DNA of 64,000 bases. Source: Olsenella uli DSM 7084 (GTDB lineage: Bacteria; Actinomycetota; Coriobacteriia; Coriobacteriales; Atopobiaceae). The notes under the pieces are model-generated. The model made no database searches and was not told the DNA's origin. It saw only the letters and a list, made by a program, of their open reading frames with translations. Positions 8,339 through 20,160 of the stretch are shown here, piece by piece. The translations under genes were made by a program, and so were the position numbers. The stretch is taken from positions 1,473,186 to 1,537,185 of the forward strand of contig NC_014363.1 in the NCBI RefSeq assembly GCF_000143845.1, written 5' to 3'. Each line of letters starts with the position of its first letter. The first letter of the stretch is position 1.

Positions 8339-10153
8339 CTAGCGGCGGAGGAGGCGCCCGAAGATGCGGCGCGCGACGTCCATCTCGGGCGCGTGGGTGA
8401 GCGCTGCCAAGCCATAGGTCACGACGAGCGCGGGGACGCCGCCACAGACGATGTAGAGCAGCGCGCCGGAGACGGAAAGGCGCTCGACGTAGTTGCCGAG
8501 GGTCGTAAGGTTCAGCAGCACGGCAGAGGCCGCTACGCCCGCCACGCCGAACGCCAGCGCGCGGAGCGCGGAGCCGACGATCCCCACGAGCCCGACGTGG
8601 CCCAGGTGGCGCTTGAGCATCGCAAAGGTCACGACGTCGACCGCCGCGAAGTACAGGAAGGACGAGAAGGCCACCATCCAGAGCCCGACGACAGGCGTGA
8701 GGAAGATGCAGGCGGCGACTTGGATGAGGGCTGCGATGACGTTGGAGGTCGCGTACAGCCTCATCTTCCGCAGTGACGAGCAGACCTTCTGGAGGTACAT
8801 GCAGACCGCATACACGGGCAGCCCGACGGCGAGCGCCGAGAGGTAGTTCGCCGTCATGCCGATCTGGTCGGACGTGAAGTTGCCTGCGGCGAGCAGGGTG
8901 ATGAGCGGGAACGAGAACTGGACGAGGTACATGCCGAACGGAATCATGAAGAACAGGATCTTGCTGGTCCCCGACGAGACGCCCCGTCGGTAGGAGTCCA
9001 TGTCGCCCCGTGCGACGTCGTCGGAGAGCTCGGTGAACATGGCCGTGGTGATGGGCACCGCGAGTATGGCGTAGGGCAGCGTGTACCAGAGGCGCGCGTA
9101 GTACGAGACGGACGCCCCCTCGGCCGCGACGAAGAGCGCTGAGCTGGTCTGGACCGACACGGTCACGAACGAGCAGAGCATGACCACGAGCGACGGTATG
9201 CCGATGGAGAGCGTGTCCTTGATGGCGGGGTCATGAAGGTCGACGTGGAAGCGCAGCCGGATGCCGTGCCTCCTCAGCGAGGGCATCTGCATGACGACCT
9301 GGACCGCGACGCCCAGGGGGTTGCCAAGTGCCAGCAGCAGGAGCGCGAGCTGGGGGTTCTCGCCAACCAGGAAGGCATAGGCAAAGAACGACGCCGTGGT
9401 GACGAAGTTGTTGAAGATGGGGGCCGCACTGCTCCAGAAGTAGTCGCGCTCGGCGTTGAGGACACCCGAGAAGATGGAGCTCAGCGAGTAGAGGACGACC
9501 TCGATCACGAAGAAGCGGAAGAAGTAGACCGCAAGGTCGCTGTCGAACGCATCGCTGGCCGAGAAGGACTGGGTGAACACCACCTGGTAGGCAAAGACCA
9601 GGCCCAGGACCGTGACGGCGCCCATGAGTATGCACACGAGCGACACGAGGTTCGAGGTGTAGGCACTCGCCCCCTCGCGACCGTACCTCTTCTTGACTGA
9701 GAGGTAGACCGGCAGGAAGGCCGTGACGAGCATGCCGCCGACGACGAGCTCGTAGAGCTGGTTGGGTAGGTTGTTGGCGACCGAGTAGCACGACGCCGTG
9801 ACGGTGACGCCCAGGGCGTACGCCTGTCCCCAGGTGCGCAGGAAGCCCGTGAGGCGGCTGATGACGACGAGGACGCTCATGAGGGCCGTGTTGCGTCCCA
9901 CCTGGGCCGAACGGTCCGCCTCACGGTCCCTCTCGGCCGATCCCCCGTCGGCAGGGCTCCCCCCATCCCCGCGCACGGAGGCAGGCGCGTCGGACGCCGG
10001 CATCGCCTGGGACGTATCCCCTCGCGAGACCTGGTCGGCAAGCCTGACGTAGAGCATCGTCTCCTCGGGGGACGCCCCGCCCCATGCGCCCTGCTGGGTG
10101 CGTGCGCGGGACGGCTCGCCCTTCGGTGCCATGTGCCTGGGGCTCCGGGCCAC
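8339..10153 (-). CDS. murJ: Lipid II flippase MurJ (MviN)
   Basis: This is a 604-aa polytopic membrane protein of the MOP exporter superfamily that flips lipid II for peptidoglycan synthesis. After a polar N-terminal extension of about 90 residues come the MurJ hallmarks: SVLVVISRLTGFLRTWGQA, NNLPNQLYELVVGGML, then about 13 further hydrophobic segments. The GTG start at 10153 has AGGAGGT six nt upstream, supporting the long N-terminus. It follows ybaK by 59 bp, probably in one transcript with uvrA and ybaK. Confidence 0.9.
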   Translation of the reverse strand: MARSPRHMAPKGEPSRARTQQGAWGGASPEETMLYVRLADQVSRGDTSQAMPASDAPASVRGDGGSPADGGSAERDREADRSAQVGRNTALMSVLVVISRLTGFLRTWGQAYALGVTVTASCYSVANNLPNQLYELVVGGMLVTAFLPVYLSVKKRYGREGASAYTSNLVSLVCILMGAVTVLGLVFAYQVVFTQSFSASDAFDSDLAVYFFRFFVIEVVLYSLSSIFSGVLNAERDYFWSSAAPIFNNFVTTASFFAYAFLVGENPQLALLLLALGNPLGVAVQVVMQMPSLRRHGIRLRFHVDLHDPAIKDTLSIGIPSLVVMLCSFVTVSVQTSSALFVAAEGASVSYYARLWYTLPYAILAVPITTAMFTELSDDVARGDMDSYRRGVSSGTSKILFFMIPFGMYLVQFSFPLITLLAAGNFTSDQIGMTANYLSALAVGLPVYAVCMYLQKVCSSLRKMRLYATSNVIAALIQVAACIFLTPVVGLWMVAFSSFLYFAAVDVVTFAMLKRHLGHVGLVGIVGSALRALAFGVAGVAASAVLLNLTTLGNYVERLSVSGALLYIVCGGVPALVVTYGLAALTHAPEMDVARRIFGRLLRR

Positions 10154-10212
10154 CTTCTACCTCCTGGTCGAATCGTGCCGGGCAGCCGGAGCCACCGCAG
10201 CCTTGCTGGGCG

Positions 10213-10710
10213 CTACCGGCAGATGTCGGCGAACGTCGCCCCGATGAAGCGGGCGAGCGCCTCGGGATCGAGGCGCAGCGACAGGCCCCGCCGCCCACCC
10301 GAGATGCCGATCTCCTCGAAGAGCTGGGCCGTCTCGTCGATCAGCGTGGGAAGGCGCCTCCTCATGCCCACGGGAGTACAGCCGCCGCGGACGTAGCCCG
10401 TCGTGGGCTCGAGGTCCCTGACGTGCAGCATCGCGAGCGACTTCTCCCCTGCCGCAGCAGCGGCCTTCTTGAGGTCGAGCTCCGCCGCCACAGGGACGCA
10501 GCAGACCACATGCCCGCCCGCAGGCGTCGTGGTCACGAGCGTCTTGAACGCGCTGTCGGGGTCCTCCCCCAACATTCGAGAGATGCGTACGCCCACGCCC
10601 GTGGAGAGGTCCTCGCCGTCGACATCGTAACTCCGCACGGAGTACGGGACACCTCCCCGCTCGAGCTCGCGCATGGCGTTGGTCTTCTGGACCTTGTCGC
10701 GGCGCGCCAT
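10213..10710 (-). CDS. ybaK: Cys-tRNA(Pro) deacylase, YbaK/EbsC family
   Basis: This 165-aa protein has the YbaK fold throughout: an N-terminal Thr/Asn-Ala helix, FKTLVTTTPAGGHVVCCVPV, the catalytic-lysine region DLKKAAAAAGEKS, and YVRGGCTPVGMRR with the GG-x-x-P motif. The family hydrolyses mischarged Cys-tRNA(Pro). ATG 10710 abuts the uvrA stop codon at 10711, so the two genes are tightly coupled. Confidence 0.93.
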   Translation of the reverse strand: MARRDKVQKTNAMRELERGGVPYSVRSYDVDGEDLSTGVGVRISRMLGEDPDSAFKTLVTTTPAGGHVVCCVPVAAELDLKKAAAAAGEKSLAMLHVRDLEPTTGYVRGGCTPVGMRRRLPTLIDETAQLFEEIGISGGRRGLSLRLDPEALARFIGATFADICR

Positions 10711-13611
<2,901 letters not shown>

Positions 13612-13876
13612 GGGTACCTCTCGATGCATGGTCGTGCGTATACCTCGTGCAGCGTACCCGTTATGGGGGAGCAGGGACGGCTTTCGGAGAAGGTCACATG
13701 CCAAAAGCACGAACCAGAACAAATATTCGGTTGCGTTCGGTTGCCGTGTGCCGGTGCCACGGGCGTTCGGCTGCCGCAGCTGACACCACGCAGGGTCCAA
13801 CATATGTCGGCACGCGTGGACCCGACGCGCAGGGAGGTGCGCAGGGCAACTTCTGTGAGCGGGTGGCAACCAAGAC

Positions 13877-14114
13877 TCACAGTTCTTCTCCAGCCGTCCA
13901 TTTCAAGGACCTGGGTGGACGGCAGAGCAACTTCTGTGAAGACACCGCACGTCATCACTCACACTATCTCTCCTGGCAACCAACAATCTCCTTGCCGTCC
14001 GTGAGCATCGGACGTGAGGAGAGCTATTGTGAGTCTATCCACTTCCGCCGCTCACAATAGTTCACCTGCCATCCGTCACGTTACGAAAAGTGGACGCCAA
14101 GCGAACTATTGTGA
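13877..14114. repeat. Hairpin cassette, copy B (three tandem hairpins)
   Basis: Hairpins lie at 13877-13939 (63 bp), 13959-14032 (74 bp) and 14052-14114 (63 bp). A half unit ending CAACTTCTGTGA lies just before, at about 13847-13858. Hairpin 1 pairs an arm ending AGCCGTCC with one starting GGACGGC. Hairpin 3 pairs TCACAATAGTT with AACTATTGTGA. The order and lengths match copies A and C, except that hairpin 2 is about 10 bp longer. The array lies between uvrA and the DUF4173 gene. The remaining bases 13612-13845 form the uvrA leader; I see no gene there. Confidence 0.85.
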
Positions 14115-14291
14115 TTTATTTATTAAACTATATTTTGATAATGCAACCAAGGGGCGTGCCACCCCGCAGCATGCACTCTCATGTGGAAGCGTGCACTCTC
14201 ATGCGAAACGATCTCTCCGGGTGACGTTTCGTCCTCCTCTGGTCCAAGTCACCCCGCAGGTCGGATGAAAGCAGAGCGCCACGAAGCTGGA

Positions 14292-14497
14292 TGTAACATT
14301 TTTGTCAGATATGTGTGGTTTTTTGCTACCTGTAGCCCCTCTGCTGCAGCAGACGGATCTTGGCCGCCGTCCGATGATGTTTTTGAAATTGATATACACA
14401 GGTAGATGAAGTGGCAAGGCTCCTACCTAGGTGCGTTTAACTCAACAACATAAAATATGTAATCATATAAACACACATAACCCCTTATTTTGTTACA
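14292..14497. mobile_element. MITE-like element, copy 1 (206 bp, inverted ends)
   Basis: The element opens TGTAACATTTTTGTCAG...ATGTGTG and closes CACACATAAC...TTGTTACA, giving imperfect terminal inverted repeats of about 26 bp. The interior is AT-rich and very unlike the surrounding genes. It shares the ends, a TATACA-CAGGTAGATG-like block and its length with the copy at 22008-22214. No transposase frame is present. No clear target-site duplication is seen, but both copies are preceded by CTGGA and followed by AGC. Confidence 0.7.
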
Positions 14498-15026
14498 AGC
14501 GACCTTTGCGGACAGCTTCTCGGTACGTATGTCTCGTCCGTTTCGTCGAACGAGCCTACCCCACCGCGCGGCCCGCTCTTGCCGCACGGCCTATCTCCAC
14601 TGCACGACCGCCATCGTCGCCTGCCCACCTGCGTCTAACTGTCGGATGCGACGTGACAGCCGCGGCAACGTGACGAAGTTGCCCAGATCGACCCCGGTGA
14701 GCCCGATGGGCTCCTTCGACGCACCATCAAGGTCGACCTGCGGCACCTGCGGCGCGAGCAGATTAGTGCCGCATATCATCCTCGCACCAAGTCATCCTCG
14801 CGCCAACCAAGTCATCCTCGCGCCAATAGTGCACGCGAGCACAGCCTGGCCACCCTTGAGGACGAACGAGTCATTGCCGTCGGTAAACACGTGACAGAGG
14901 GGCCTGTGGGGATAGAAGGGCGATATGAAAGGGCGGTGCGACGCATCCGGTGTCGAGGGGCGATGCGGGAGCGGCGACCTTGGCCGCCATCTCGAGCAGG
15001 CCTCACGTCCCGGCAGGCCCCACGCG
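14498..15026. other. Gene-free stretch with an imperfect tandem repeat at 14777-14826
   Basis: No gene with a ribosome site is convincing here. A unit of about 20 bp, AGTCATCCTCGCGCCAACCA, repeats two and a half times at 14777-14826. On the minus strand a 62-aa frame (14591-14779) and a neighbouring out-of-phase frame (about 14800-14960) have protein-like composition on either side of the repeat. This could be a decayed gene broken by the repeat, but I recognise no family. Confidence 0.35.
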
Positions 15027-16679
15027 TCAGCGGGTCCAGCCCCTCAGTATGATCGGCACGGATGCCTGCCACCATTCGACCCGACGGTAGCCCAACTCGG
15101 ACCCAAAGGACCCGAACAGACCCTCGCCTGCAAAGCCATAGCCACTGCGGGCCAGGACCTCGTCGATCCTGCGCGCCAGAACGGAATCGGAACCCACGGG
15201 CCCACGGGAAAGGTTCTCCAGCTCGTCCGCTGCATCGGGCGATATGTCCACCAGGTAGTCGAGATCTATCTCGTGGACGGATCCCGACGCATACCCCTCG
15301 ACGTTGTAGCGAACCACCCAGCGATCGACCCCCGAGAGCGCGAAGGCGCACCAGAGCGCGAACAGCGTGACCATAGCCGAGCGATACAGGGGAAAGACGG
15401 GACGCAGCACGCGCACGACCACCAGCAGCGCGAGCGCGGCGATGGCGACCATGCCCAGATAGGTGAACGCGCGCAACTCGCTCAGGCCGTAGTGCGACAC
15501 GTACAGGCCCATGCGCCACGCGGCAGAGGCGTCCACCACGAGCGTCTCACCGAGAAGGACGACCTGTGCCAGCTGGACAACGATGCTCCTCGGCGCATCG
15601 CGGCGAGCCCAAAGCGTCACGACGACGATCGTGAGGTTTATCGCCGCGACCTCGACCAGCTGGAAGAAGCCCGACCGTGCGTACTCGGCGTAGCCCCCGT
15701 GCATGGTGGGAGCGCTTGCCCCGCCAAAGAGATAGGCAAATTGTATGACCGCGAACAGGAGGTAGACCAGGTCGAGCACCACGAGCAGGGGCGCAACGGC
15801 CGCAGGGTCAGCGGCGCGGACCACCCTTGGGGGCAGCTTCCGGGTACTGGCGTCGGAGCGCATGAGCGAGAGCAGCAGAGACGTCGCGGCAAGGGCGACG
15901 AATGCGTAGCGGACCACCCGCAAGACATTCATGCCCAGGGAGTCCTCCAGCCAGGAGAGGGCGTCGCCGAGCACGCTGCCGAAGACGGCATCGGCACTCG
16001 CGAGGAGCGGAAGCACCACCAGGAGCACCGCGACGGTGACCAGGAGTGAGAGGAGGACCGAACCAGTCCTGCGAGTCGACCCCCCTCTGTCAGACGTGAT
16101 GGTGCGGATGGGATCGAGCATGTGGGCAAACTGGGACCGCACGAAGAATGCCAAGGCGTCGACGCCGCCACGGGCACTTGTGGCCACATCGACGGGACAG
16201 CCGGAGAGCAGCAGGTACTCGAGCATGCAGGCGGCGGCGAGCACGAACGCGTTGGCGCAGCGCACGGCCGGGTCCATGGTCACGGCAGGCACGCAGGCAA
16301 GCACGACCACCAGAACCAGGAGCATGGCAGACTCGCGCGAGAGATGCGCCCGACGTCCCCCCAGCGCGATTGCAGCGGCAAAGAACCCCAGGATGGAGAT
16401 GGTGAGTGTCACGCCACCAGCCAAGACGAGGATCCCGCTGAGGAACCAGGGATCGGCAAAGACGCACCAGAGCAGGGCGAGAAGGGCCCCGCATCCGGTC
16501 GCCGCCCAATCCCGCGACCCGAAGGGAGCCACAGACGTCGACCTTAGCTCCGGAGTAGACGCGGGGGGCGGCAGGGGTGGCGATGCTGGCACGGAAGACG
16601 GCATGGGTGGCGCCCCAGGAACGGACGAGGGTGAGCCACCCGTGGTCACGACGTCGGGACTTGTGTACGCAGAGTCCAT
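15027..16679 (-). CDS. DUF4173/DUF4153-like polytopic membrane protein
   Basis: This 550-aa protein has a Pro/Ser-rich cytoplasmic N-terminus (about residues 1-50), then roughly 11 hydrophobic segments, and an extracytoplasmic C-terminal tail of about 90 residues. The segment LVYLLFAVIQFAYLFGG followed by YAEYARSGFFQLVEVAAINL is the DUF4173 signature. Function is unknown. It is the last gene of a three-gene operon behind a DUF2975 protein and an XRE regulator, 53 bp after the regulator stop. Confidence 0.8.
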   Translation of the reverse strand: MDSAYTSPDVVTTGGSPSSVPGAPPMPSSVPASPPLPPPASTPELRSTSVAPFGSRDWAATGCGALLALLWCVFADPWFLSGILVLAGGVTLTISILGFFAAAIALGGRRAHLSRESAMLLVLVVVLACVPAVTMDPAVRCANAFVLAAACMLEYLLLSGCPVDVATSARGGVDALAFFVRSQFAHMLDPIRTITSDRGGSTRRTGSVLLSLLVTVAVLLVVLPLLASADAVFGSVLGDALSWLEDSLGMNVLRVVRYAFVALAATSLLLSLMRSDASTRKLPPRVVRAADPAAVAPLLVVLDLVYLLFAVIQFAYLFGGASAPTMHGGYAEYARSGFFQLVEVAAINLTIVVVTLWARRDAPRSIVVQLAQVVLLGETLVVDASAAWRMGLYVSHYGLSELRAFTYLGMVAIAALALLVVVRVLRPVFPLYRSAMVTLFALWCAFALSGVDRWVVRYNVEGYASGSVHEIDLDYLVDISPDAADELENLSRGPVGSDSVLARRIDEVLARSGYGFAGEGLFGSFGSELGYRRVEWWQASVPIILRGWTR

Positions 16680-16732
16680 GGGAGCGGAACGCTCCCCCTT
16701 GCCGTCGAGCTGATCCGTGTGTCCTTCTCCCC

Positions 16733-16954
16733 CTAGTCTCTCTCGTTGCTGGGCAGGTACTCCAGGATGTCACCGGGCTGGCAGTCCAGCTCCCTGCAGA
16801 TTGCGGCAAGCGTGGTGAAGCGGACGGCTTTGGCCTTGCCGTTCTTGAGGATCGAGAGGTTTGCCATGGTGACGCCCACGCGCTCCGAGAGCTCGGTCAG
16901 GCTCATCTTGCGGCGTGCCAGCATGACGTCCAGGCTTACGACGATGCGCCCCAT
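16733..16954 (-). CDS. Small XRE/YozG-like helix-turn-helix regulator
   Basis: This 73-aa protein is entirely a Cro/C1-type DNA-binding domain: MLARRKMSLTELSERVGVTMANLSILKNGK contains the helix-turn-helix, and AICRELDCQPGDILEY is the typical C-terminal helix of the HTH_26 group. Its ATG abuts the DUF2975 stop. DUF2975 proteins and these small regulators are often paired. It may act at the repeats at 17475-17512, but that is inference. Confidence 0.88.
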   Translation of the reverse strand: MGRIVVSLDVMLARRKMSLTELSERVGVTMANLSILKNGKAKAVRFTTLAAICRELDCQPGDILEYLPSNERD

Positions 16955-17413
16955 CTAGACCACCAGGTCATTCTCGTCCTTGAGGCTGGCGGCACTGGAC
17001 GTGAGGTGCGAGAGCGCAACGCACACCACCGCCAACGAGACGGCGAATATCAGAGCCACGCTGAGTGACGCGACCACCGAGAACCACAGACGGGATGCGA
17101 CGAGCGCATATGCGACGAGGAGCGCGAGCCACACGACGGCGTCTGCGGCGGCGAGATAGCCCATGGTGCGAAGGCGGTGTGCGTTCGACTGCACGAACGT
17201 CTCGCCACGGCCGATGGCGGAGAAGAGTCCCCAGGAGACGGCACCGAGAGCCAGGAGCGGCGCGATGCCCACGGCAAAGCACGGCACGGAGCCAGCGGGG
17301 ACCGAGCCTTCGGATTCGACCCCGGGGATCACAAGCGCACAGACGAACACGCATGCCGCACAGGCAAGCGCGTCGAGCGCCTTGAGGACGGCTTCCATCT
17401 CGCGCTGCGACAT
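16955..17413 (-). CDS. DUF2975 membrane protein
   Basis: This 152-aa protein has four hydrophobic segments (about residues 10-28, 45-65, 85-105 and 112-135) and short polar ends. The pattern matches DUF2975 proteins, which are normally encoded beside a YozG-like regulator, as here. Function is unknown. It is the first gene of the DUF2975-XRE-DUF4173 operon. Confidence 0.75.
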   Translation of the reverse strand: MSQREMEAVLKALDALACAACVFVCALVIPGVESEGSVPAGSVPCFAVGIAPLLALGAVSWGLFSAIGRGETFVQSNAHRLRTMGYLAAADAVVWLALLVAYALVASRLWFSVVASLSVALIFAVSLAVVCVALSHLTSSAASLKDENDLVV

Positions 17414-17474
17414 CTCTTCTCCCTCGGTCGGCTCTCTCCCTGCTCGGTCGGCTGACTGTAGGATAGCAGAAACA

Positions 17475-17512
17475 TATCGTAATTCAATGTGTATTTATCG
17501 ATATTCAATATG
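17475..17512 (-). promoter_or_regulatory. Putative operator: two 17-bp direct repeats 21 bp apart
   Basis: TATCGTAATTCAATGTG at 17475-17491 and TATCGATATTCAATATG at 17496-17512 differ at three positions and are offset by 21 bp, two helical turns. They sit in an AT-rich island 60-100 bp upstream of the DUF2975-XRE operon. TATCGATA-like palindromes are plausible targets for small XRE proteins. The remainder of 17414-17726 shows no gene; it contains TAGAAT near 17650, a possible -10 for mrp. Confidence 0.5.
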
Positions 17513-17726
17513 TTTGTACAAGAGTATAGCAAGCACATGCCAAACACATGCAAATCTCGCGCCAAAACACGGTCCGACTTCACACCAGGCGCATGCCCAC
17601 ACGCAAGCCCGAATCGCGACGCCCCGACGCACGAACGTGCACCCTTGGGTAGAATCGGCTCCATACAAGATGACAAACCAGCCTTCCCCCGTGGGGGCTG
17701 GGAAGGGGCGCTCGGAAGGAAGCGGC

Positions 17727-18590
17727 ATGTCAGCAGACATCGACAGAGAGGCCCTGCGCCGCGAGGTCGACGCGGCCTTGGGGCACCACAGGCCGGAGCA
17801 GGACCAAGGCCCGCAGAAGTTTCAGGTCAATGGCTCGTCGAGCATCAGGCACGTCGTGGGCGTGATCTCCGGCAAGGGCGGCGTCGGCAAGTCGCTGGTC
17901 TGCGGCATCCTCGCGAACGGGCTCAGGCGCAGGGGCCACAGGGTCGCCATCCTCGATGCCGACATCACGGGACCCTCCATCCCCAAGATGTTCGGACTCT
18001 CCGGCGCGCATGCGCTGAGCTCTGACGGCACTCACATCGACGCGGTCGAGTCGCCGGGCGGCGTCAAGGTCATGAGCACCAACCTCGTCGTCGAGAACGA
18101 GACCGACCCCGTCCTGTGGCGCGGCCCCATGCTCATGGGGGCCCTCAAGCAGTTCTTCGAGGACACCCTCTGGGGAGAGGTCGATTACCTGCTGGTCGAC
18201 ATGCCCCCGGGAACCGGCGACGTGGCGCTGACCGTCTTCCAGTCGCTGCCCATCGAGGGCGTCGTAATCGTCAGCTCGCCGCAGGACCTGGTCCGGATGG
18301 TCGTCGGCAAGGCCGTCAACATGGCCAGCATGATGGGGGTGCCCGTCCTGGGCGTCGTCGAGAACATGAGCTACGTCAAGTGCCCGGGCTGCGGCCGCAG
18401 GATCGAGCTCTACGGGCCCAGCCATCTGTCCGCAACCACGGAGGCCTTTGGCATCAAGGCCCTGGGCCAGCTGCCCGTCGACCCCGCGATTGCCGCAAGC
18501 TGTGATGCCGGCGACTTCGAGGAGAGGCTCCCCGAGGGGCTCATCCCCGACGCCCTTGCCGCCGTCGAGGCCCTGGACTCCAGAGCGTAG
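17727..18590 (+). CDS. mrp: Mrp/NBP35-family iron-sulfur carrier ATPase
   Basis: This 287-aa deviant Walker A ATPase loads Fe-S clusters on apo-proteins. The P-loop is GVISGKGGVGKSLV, switch motifs are LDADITGPSIPKMFG and DMPPGTGDVALT, and YVKCPGCGRR supplies the CxxC that bridges a cluster between protomers. ATG 17727 is chosen for AGGAAG seven nt upstream; an in-frame ATG at 17670 would add 19 residues and lacks a clear ribosome site. It is followed 5 bp later by a flavoprotein gene. Confidence 0.92.
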   Translation: MSADIDREALRREVDAALGHHRPEQDQGPQKFQVNGSSSIRHVVGVISGKGGVGKSLVCGILANGLRRRGHRVAILDADITGPSIPKMFGLSGAHALSSDGTHIDAVESPGGVKVMSTNLVVENETDPVLWRGPMLMGALKQFFEDTLWGEVDYLLVDMPPGTGDVALTVFQSLPIEGVVIVSSPQDLVRMVVGKAVNMASMMGVPVLGVVENMSYVKCPGCGRRIELYGPSHLSATTEAFGIKALGQLPVDPAIAASCDAGDFEERLPEGLIPDALAAVEALDSRA

Positions 18591-18595
18591 CCCCC

Positions 18596-20149
18596 ATGCA
18601 GAAAAGCCCCCACGGTACGTCGCAGGCCCGCCACGGTACGTCGCGGACCCCCCATGGCAAGCAGCCCCACAGGTCCTCGCGTGCCGAGCTGCGCGAGGGT
18701 CAGTTGCTCGCCGCAGCGCAGGTGGACGTCGCGGGTTGCTATGACGTCGCCGTCATCGGCGGGGGTGCAGCGGGCCTCGTGGCCGCCACCGCCGCAGCCG
18801 AGGGGGGCGCCCGCGTCGTGGTCCTGGACCGCAGCCTGGAATGCGGCAGGACCATACTCGCCACGGGCAATGGGCGCTGCAACTTCTCCAACGTGGGACT
18901 CGAGGCCAGTCGCTACAACGACCCCGACTTCGTCGCAGCCGTCTTCGGAGCGGACCCGCTCGCCGACATCCTGGGCTTCTTCGGCGACTGCGGGTTGCGC
19001 TGGGACCTCGAGGGGGACCGCCTCTACCCCCTCTCGCGCCAGGCCAGCTCCGTGAGGAGCGTCCTGATCGCACGGGCGAGGGCTGCCGGGGTCACGCTCG
19101 CCGCGGCGCGCGAGGTCGAGCGCGTGGAGCGTTCCGTAGGCCCCGCCGGCCCCTCTGCGCGCTGCGGTTTCACGGTCGCGTACCGCGAGCTCTTCTCAGC
19201 CGAGAGCGACATGTCGGGTGGGGGGGCCGCGTCGCTTCATGCGACCTGCGTGATCGTGGCGACCGGCGGGGGCACATGTCGGGCGCTCGACGCCCTGGGG
19301 CTCGCGAGCACCCCCACGCGCCCCGTCCTCTGCCCCGTGGCCTGCGAGGACTCGCCGCTCGCGGCGCTCGACGGCAGGCGTGCCCACGTGCGCGTCCAGC
19401 TCAGCAAGGGAGGGCCTCCCGTCTGGCAGGAACGGGGCGAGGTGCTCCTGCGCTCCTATGGGCTCTCGGGCATCGTGAGCTTCGACCTCTCGCGACACGC
19501 AGGCGCAGGCGACCTCGTCGAGATCGACCTCGTGCCCGACCTCGCGGAGGCCGAGCTGCGTGCCATGATCGACCCCACGGCCTGCGGAGACTTCGTCGAG
19601 GGTCACCTCGACGGCACCCTCGACCCCGTCATCGCCCACACGCTGGAGGTCCTCGCCCGCGAGCGCTGGACTCTCCCCGGCAGCTCACGGCACGCTGGCG
19701 ATTCGCGTGGTGATGATGGGCCGCACCGCGACGGCAGTTTGCGGCACGACGCTGGCCTGGCTGGTCCGAGGCCCAACGCCCCGCAGTCTGACGCCGACGC
19801 CCTTCTCGCCCTCGTGAAGGCACTTCCCTTCCGGGTCGTCGGCAACTGCGAGGAGCGCGGCGCCCAGGTCACGCGCGGCGGTCTGCAAAACGACCAGTTC
19901 TCTGCCGAGAGCATGGAAAGCGCACAGGTCCCAGGCCTGTTCGCCTGTGGCGAGGCACTCGACGTCGATGCGGGCTGCGGCGGCTTCAACCTCTCGTGGG
20001 CCTGGAAGAGCGGCCTTGTCGCCGGCGCTGCCGCAGGGATGGCAGCCAGTAGGGCAACCGCCATGTCTGGCACCGCCGCAGACGACGCGGACGTCGCGGC
20101 CGCACCCGCGCCCAACCCCGACGCCACCCCGTCCCACCCGCAAGGATAG
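18596..20149 (+). CDS. HI0933/BaiN-like NAD(P)/FAD-dependent oxidoreductase
   Basis: This protein of up to 517 aa has the Rossmann start YDVAVIGGGAAGLVAATAAAE, the family motif GRTILATGNGRCNFSN, and the C-terminal FAD motif CGEALDVDAGCGGFNLSWAW. Family members are flavoproteins of poorly defined substrate, and BaiN acts on bile acids. The start is uncertain. ATG 18596 lacks a ribosome site, and its first 35 residues come partly from a duplicated 14-bp block (18610 and 18631). TTG 18704 has GAGGG four nt upstream and would give about 481 aa. Confidence 0.85.
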   Translation: MQKSPHGTSQARHGTSRTPHGKQPHRSSRAELREGQLLAAAQVDVAGCYDVAVIGGGAAGLVAATAAAEGGARVVVLDRSLECGRTILATGNGRCNFSNVGLEASRYNDPDFVAAVFGADPLADILGFFGDCGLRWDLEGDRLYPLSRQASSVRSVLIARARAAGVTLAAAREVERVERSVGPAGPSARCGFTVAYRELFSAESDMSGGGAASLHATCVIVATGGGTCRALDALGLASTPTRPVLCPVACEDSPLAALDGRRAHVRVQLSKGGPPVWQERGEVLLRSYGLSGIVSFDLSRHAGAGDLVEIDLVPDLAEAELRAMIDPTACGDFVEGHLDGTLDPVIAHTLEVLARERWTLPGSSRHAGDSRGDDGPHRDGSLRHDAGLAGPRPNAPQSDADALLALVKALPFRVVGNCEERGAQVTRGGLQNDQFSAESMESAQVPGLFACGEALDVDAGCGGFNLSWAWKSGLVAGAAAGMAASRATAMSGTAADDADVAAAPAPNPDATPSHPQG

Positions 20150-20160
20150 CGAGGAGCAGC

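Noticed and set aside
13717-13728. LexA-like GAAC-AAAT-ATTC upstream of uvrA
   Set aside because: It has a mismatch in one half and no second site. It may be real, but is too weak to list as an operator.
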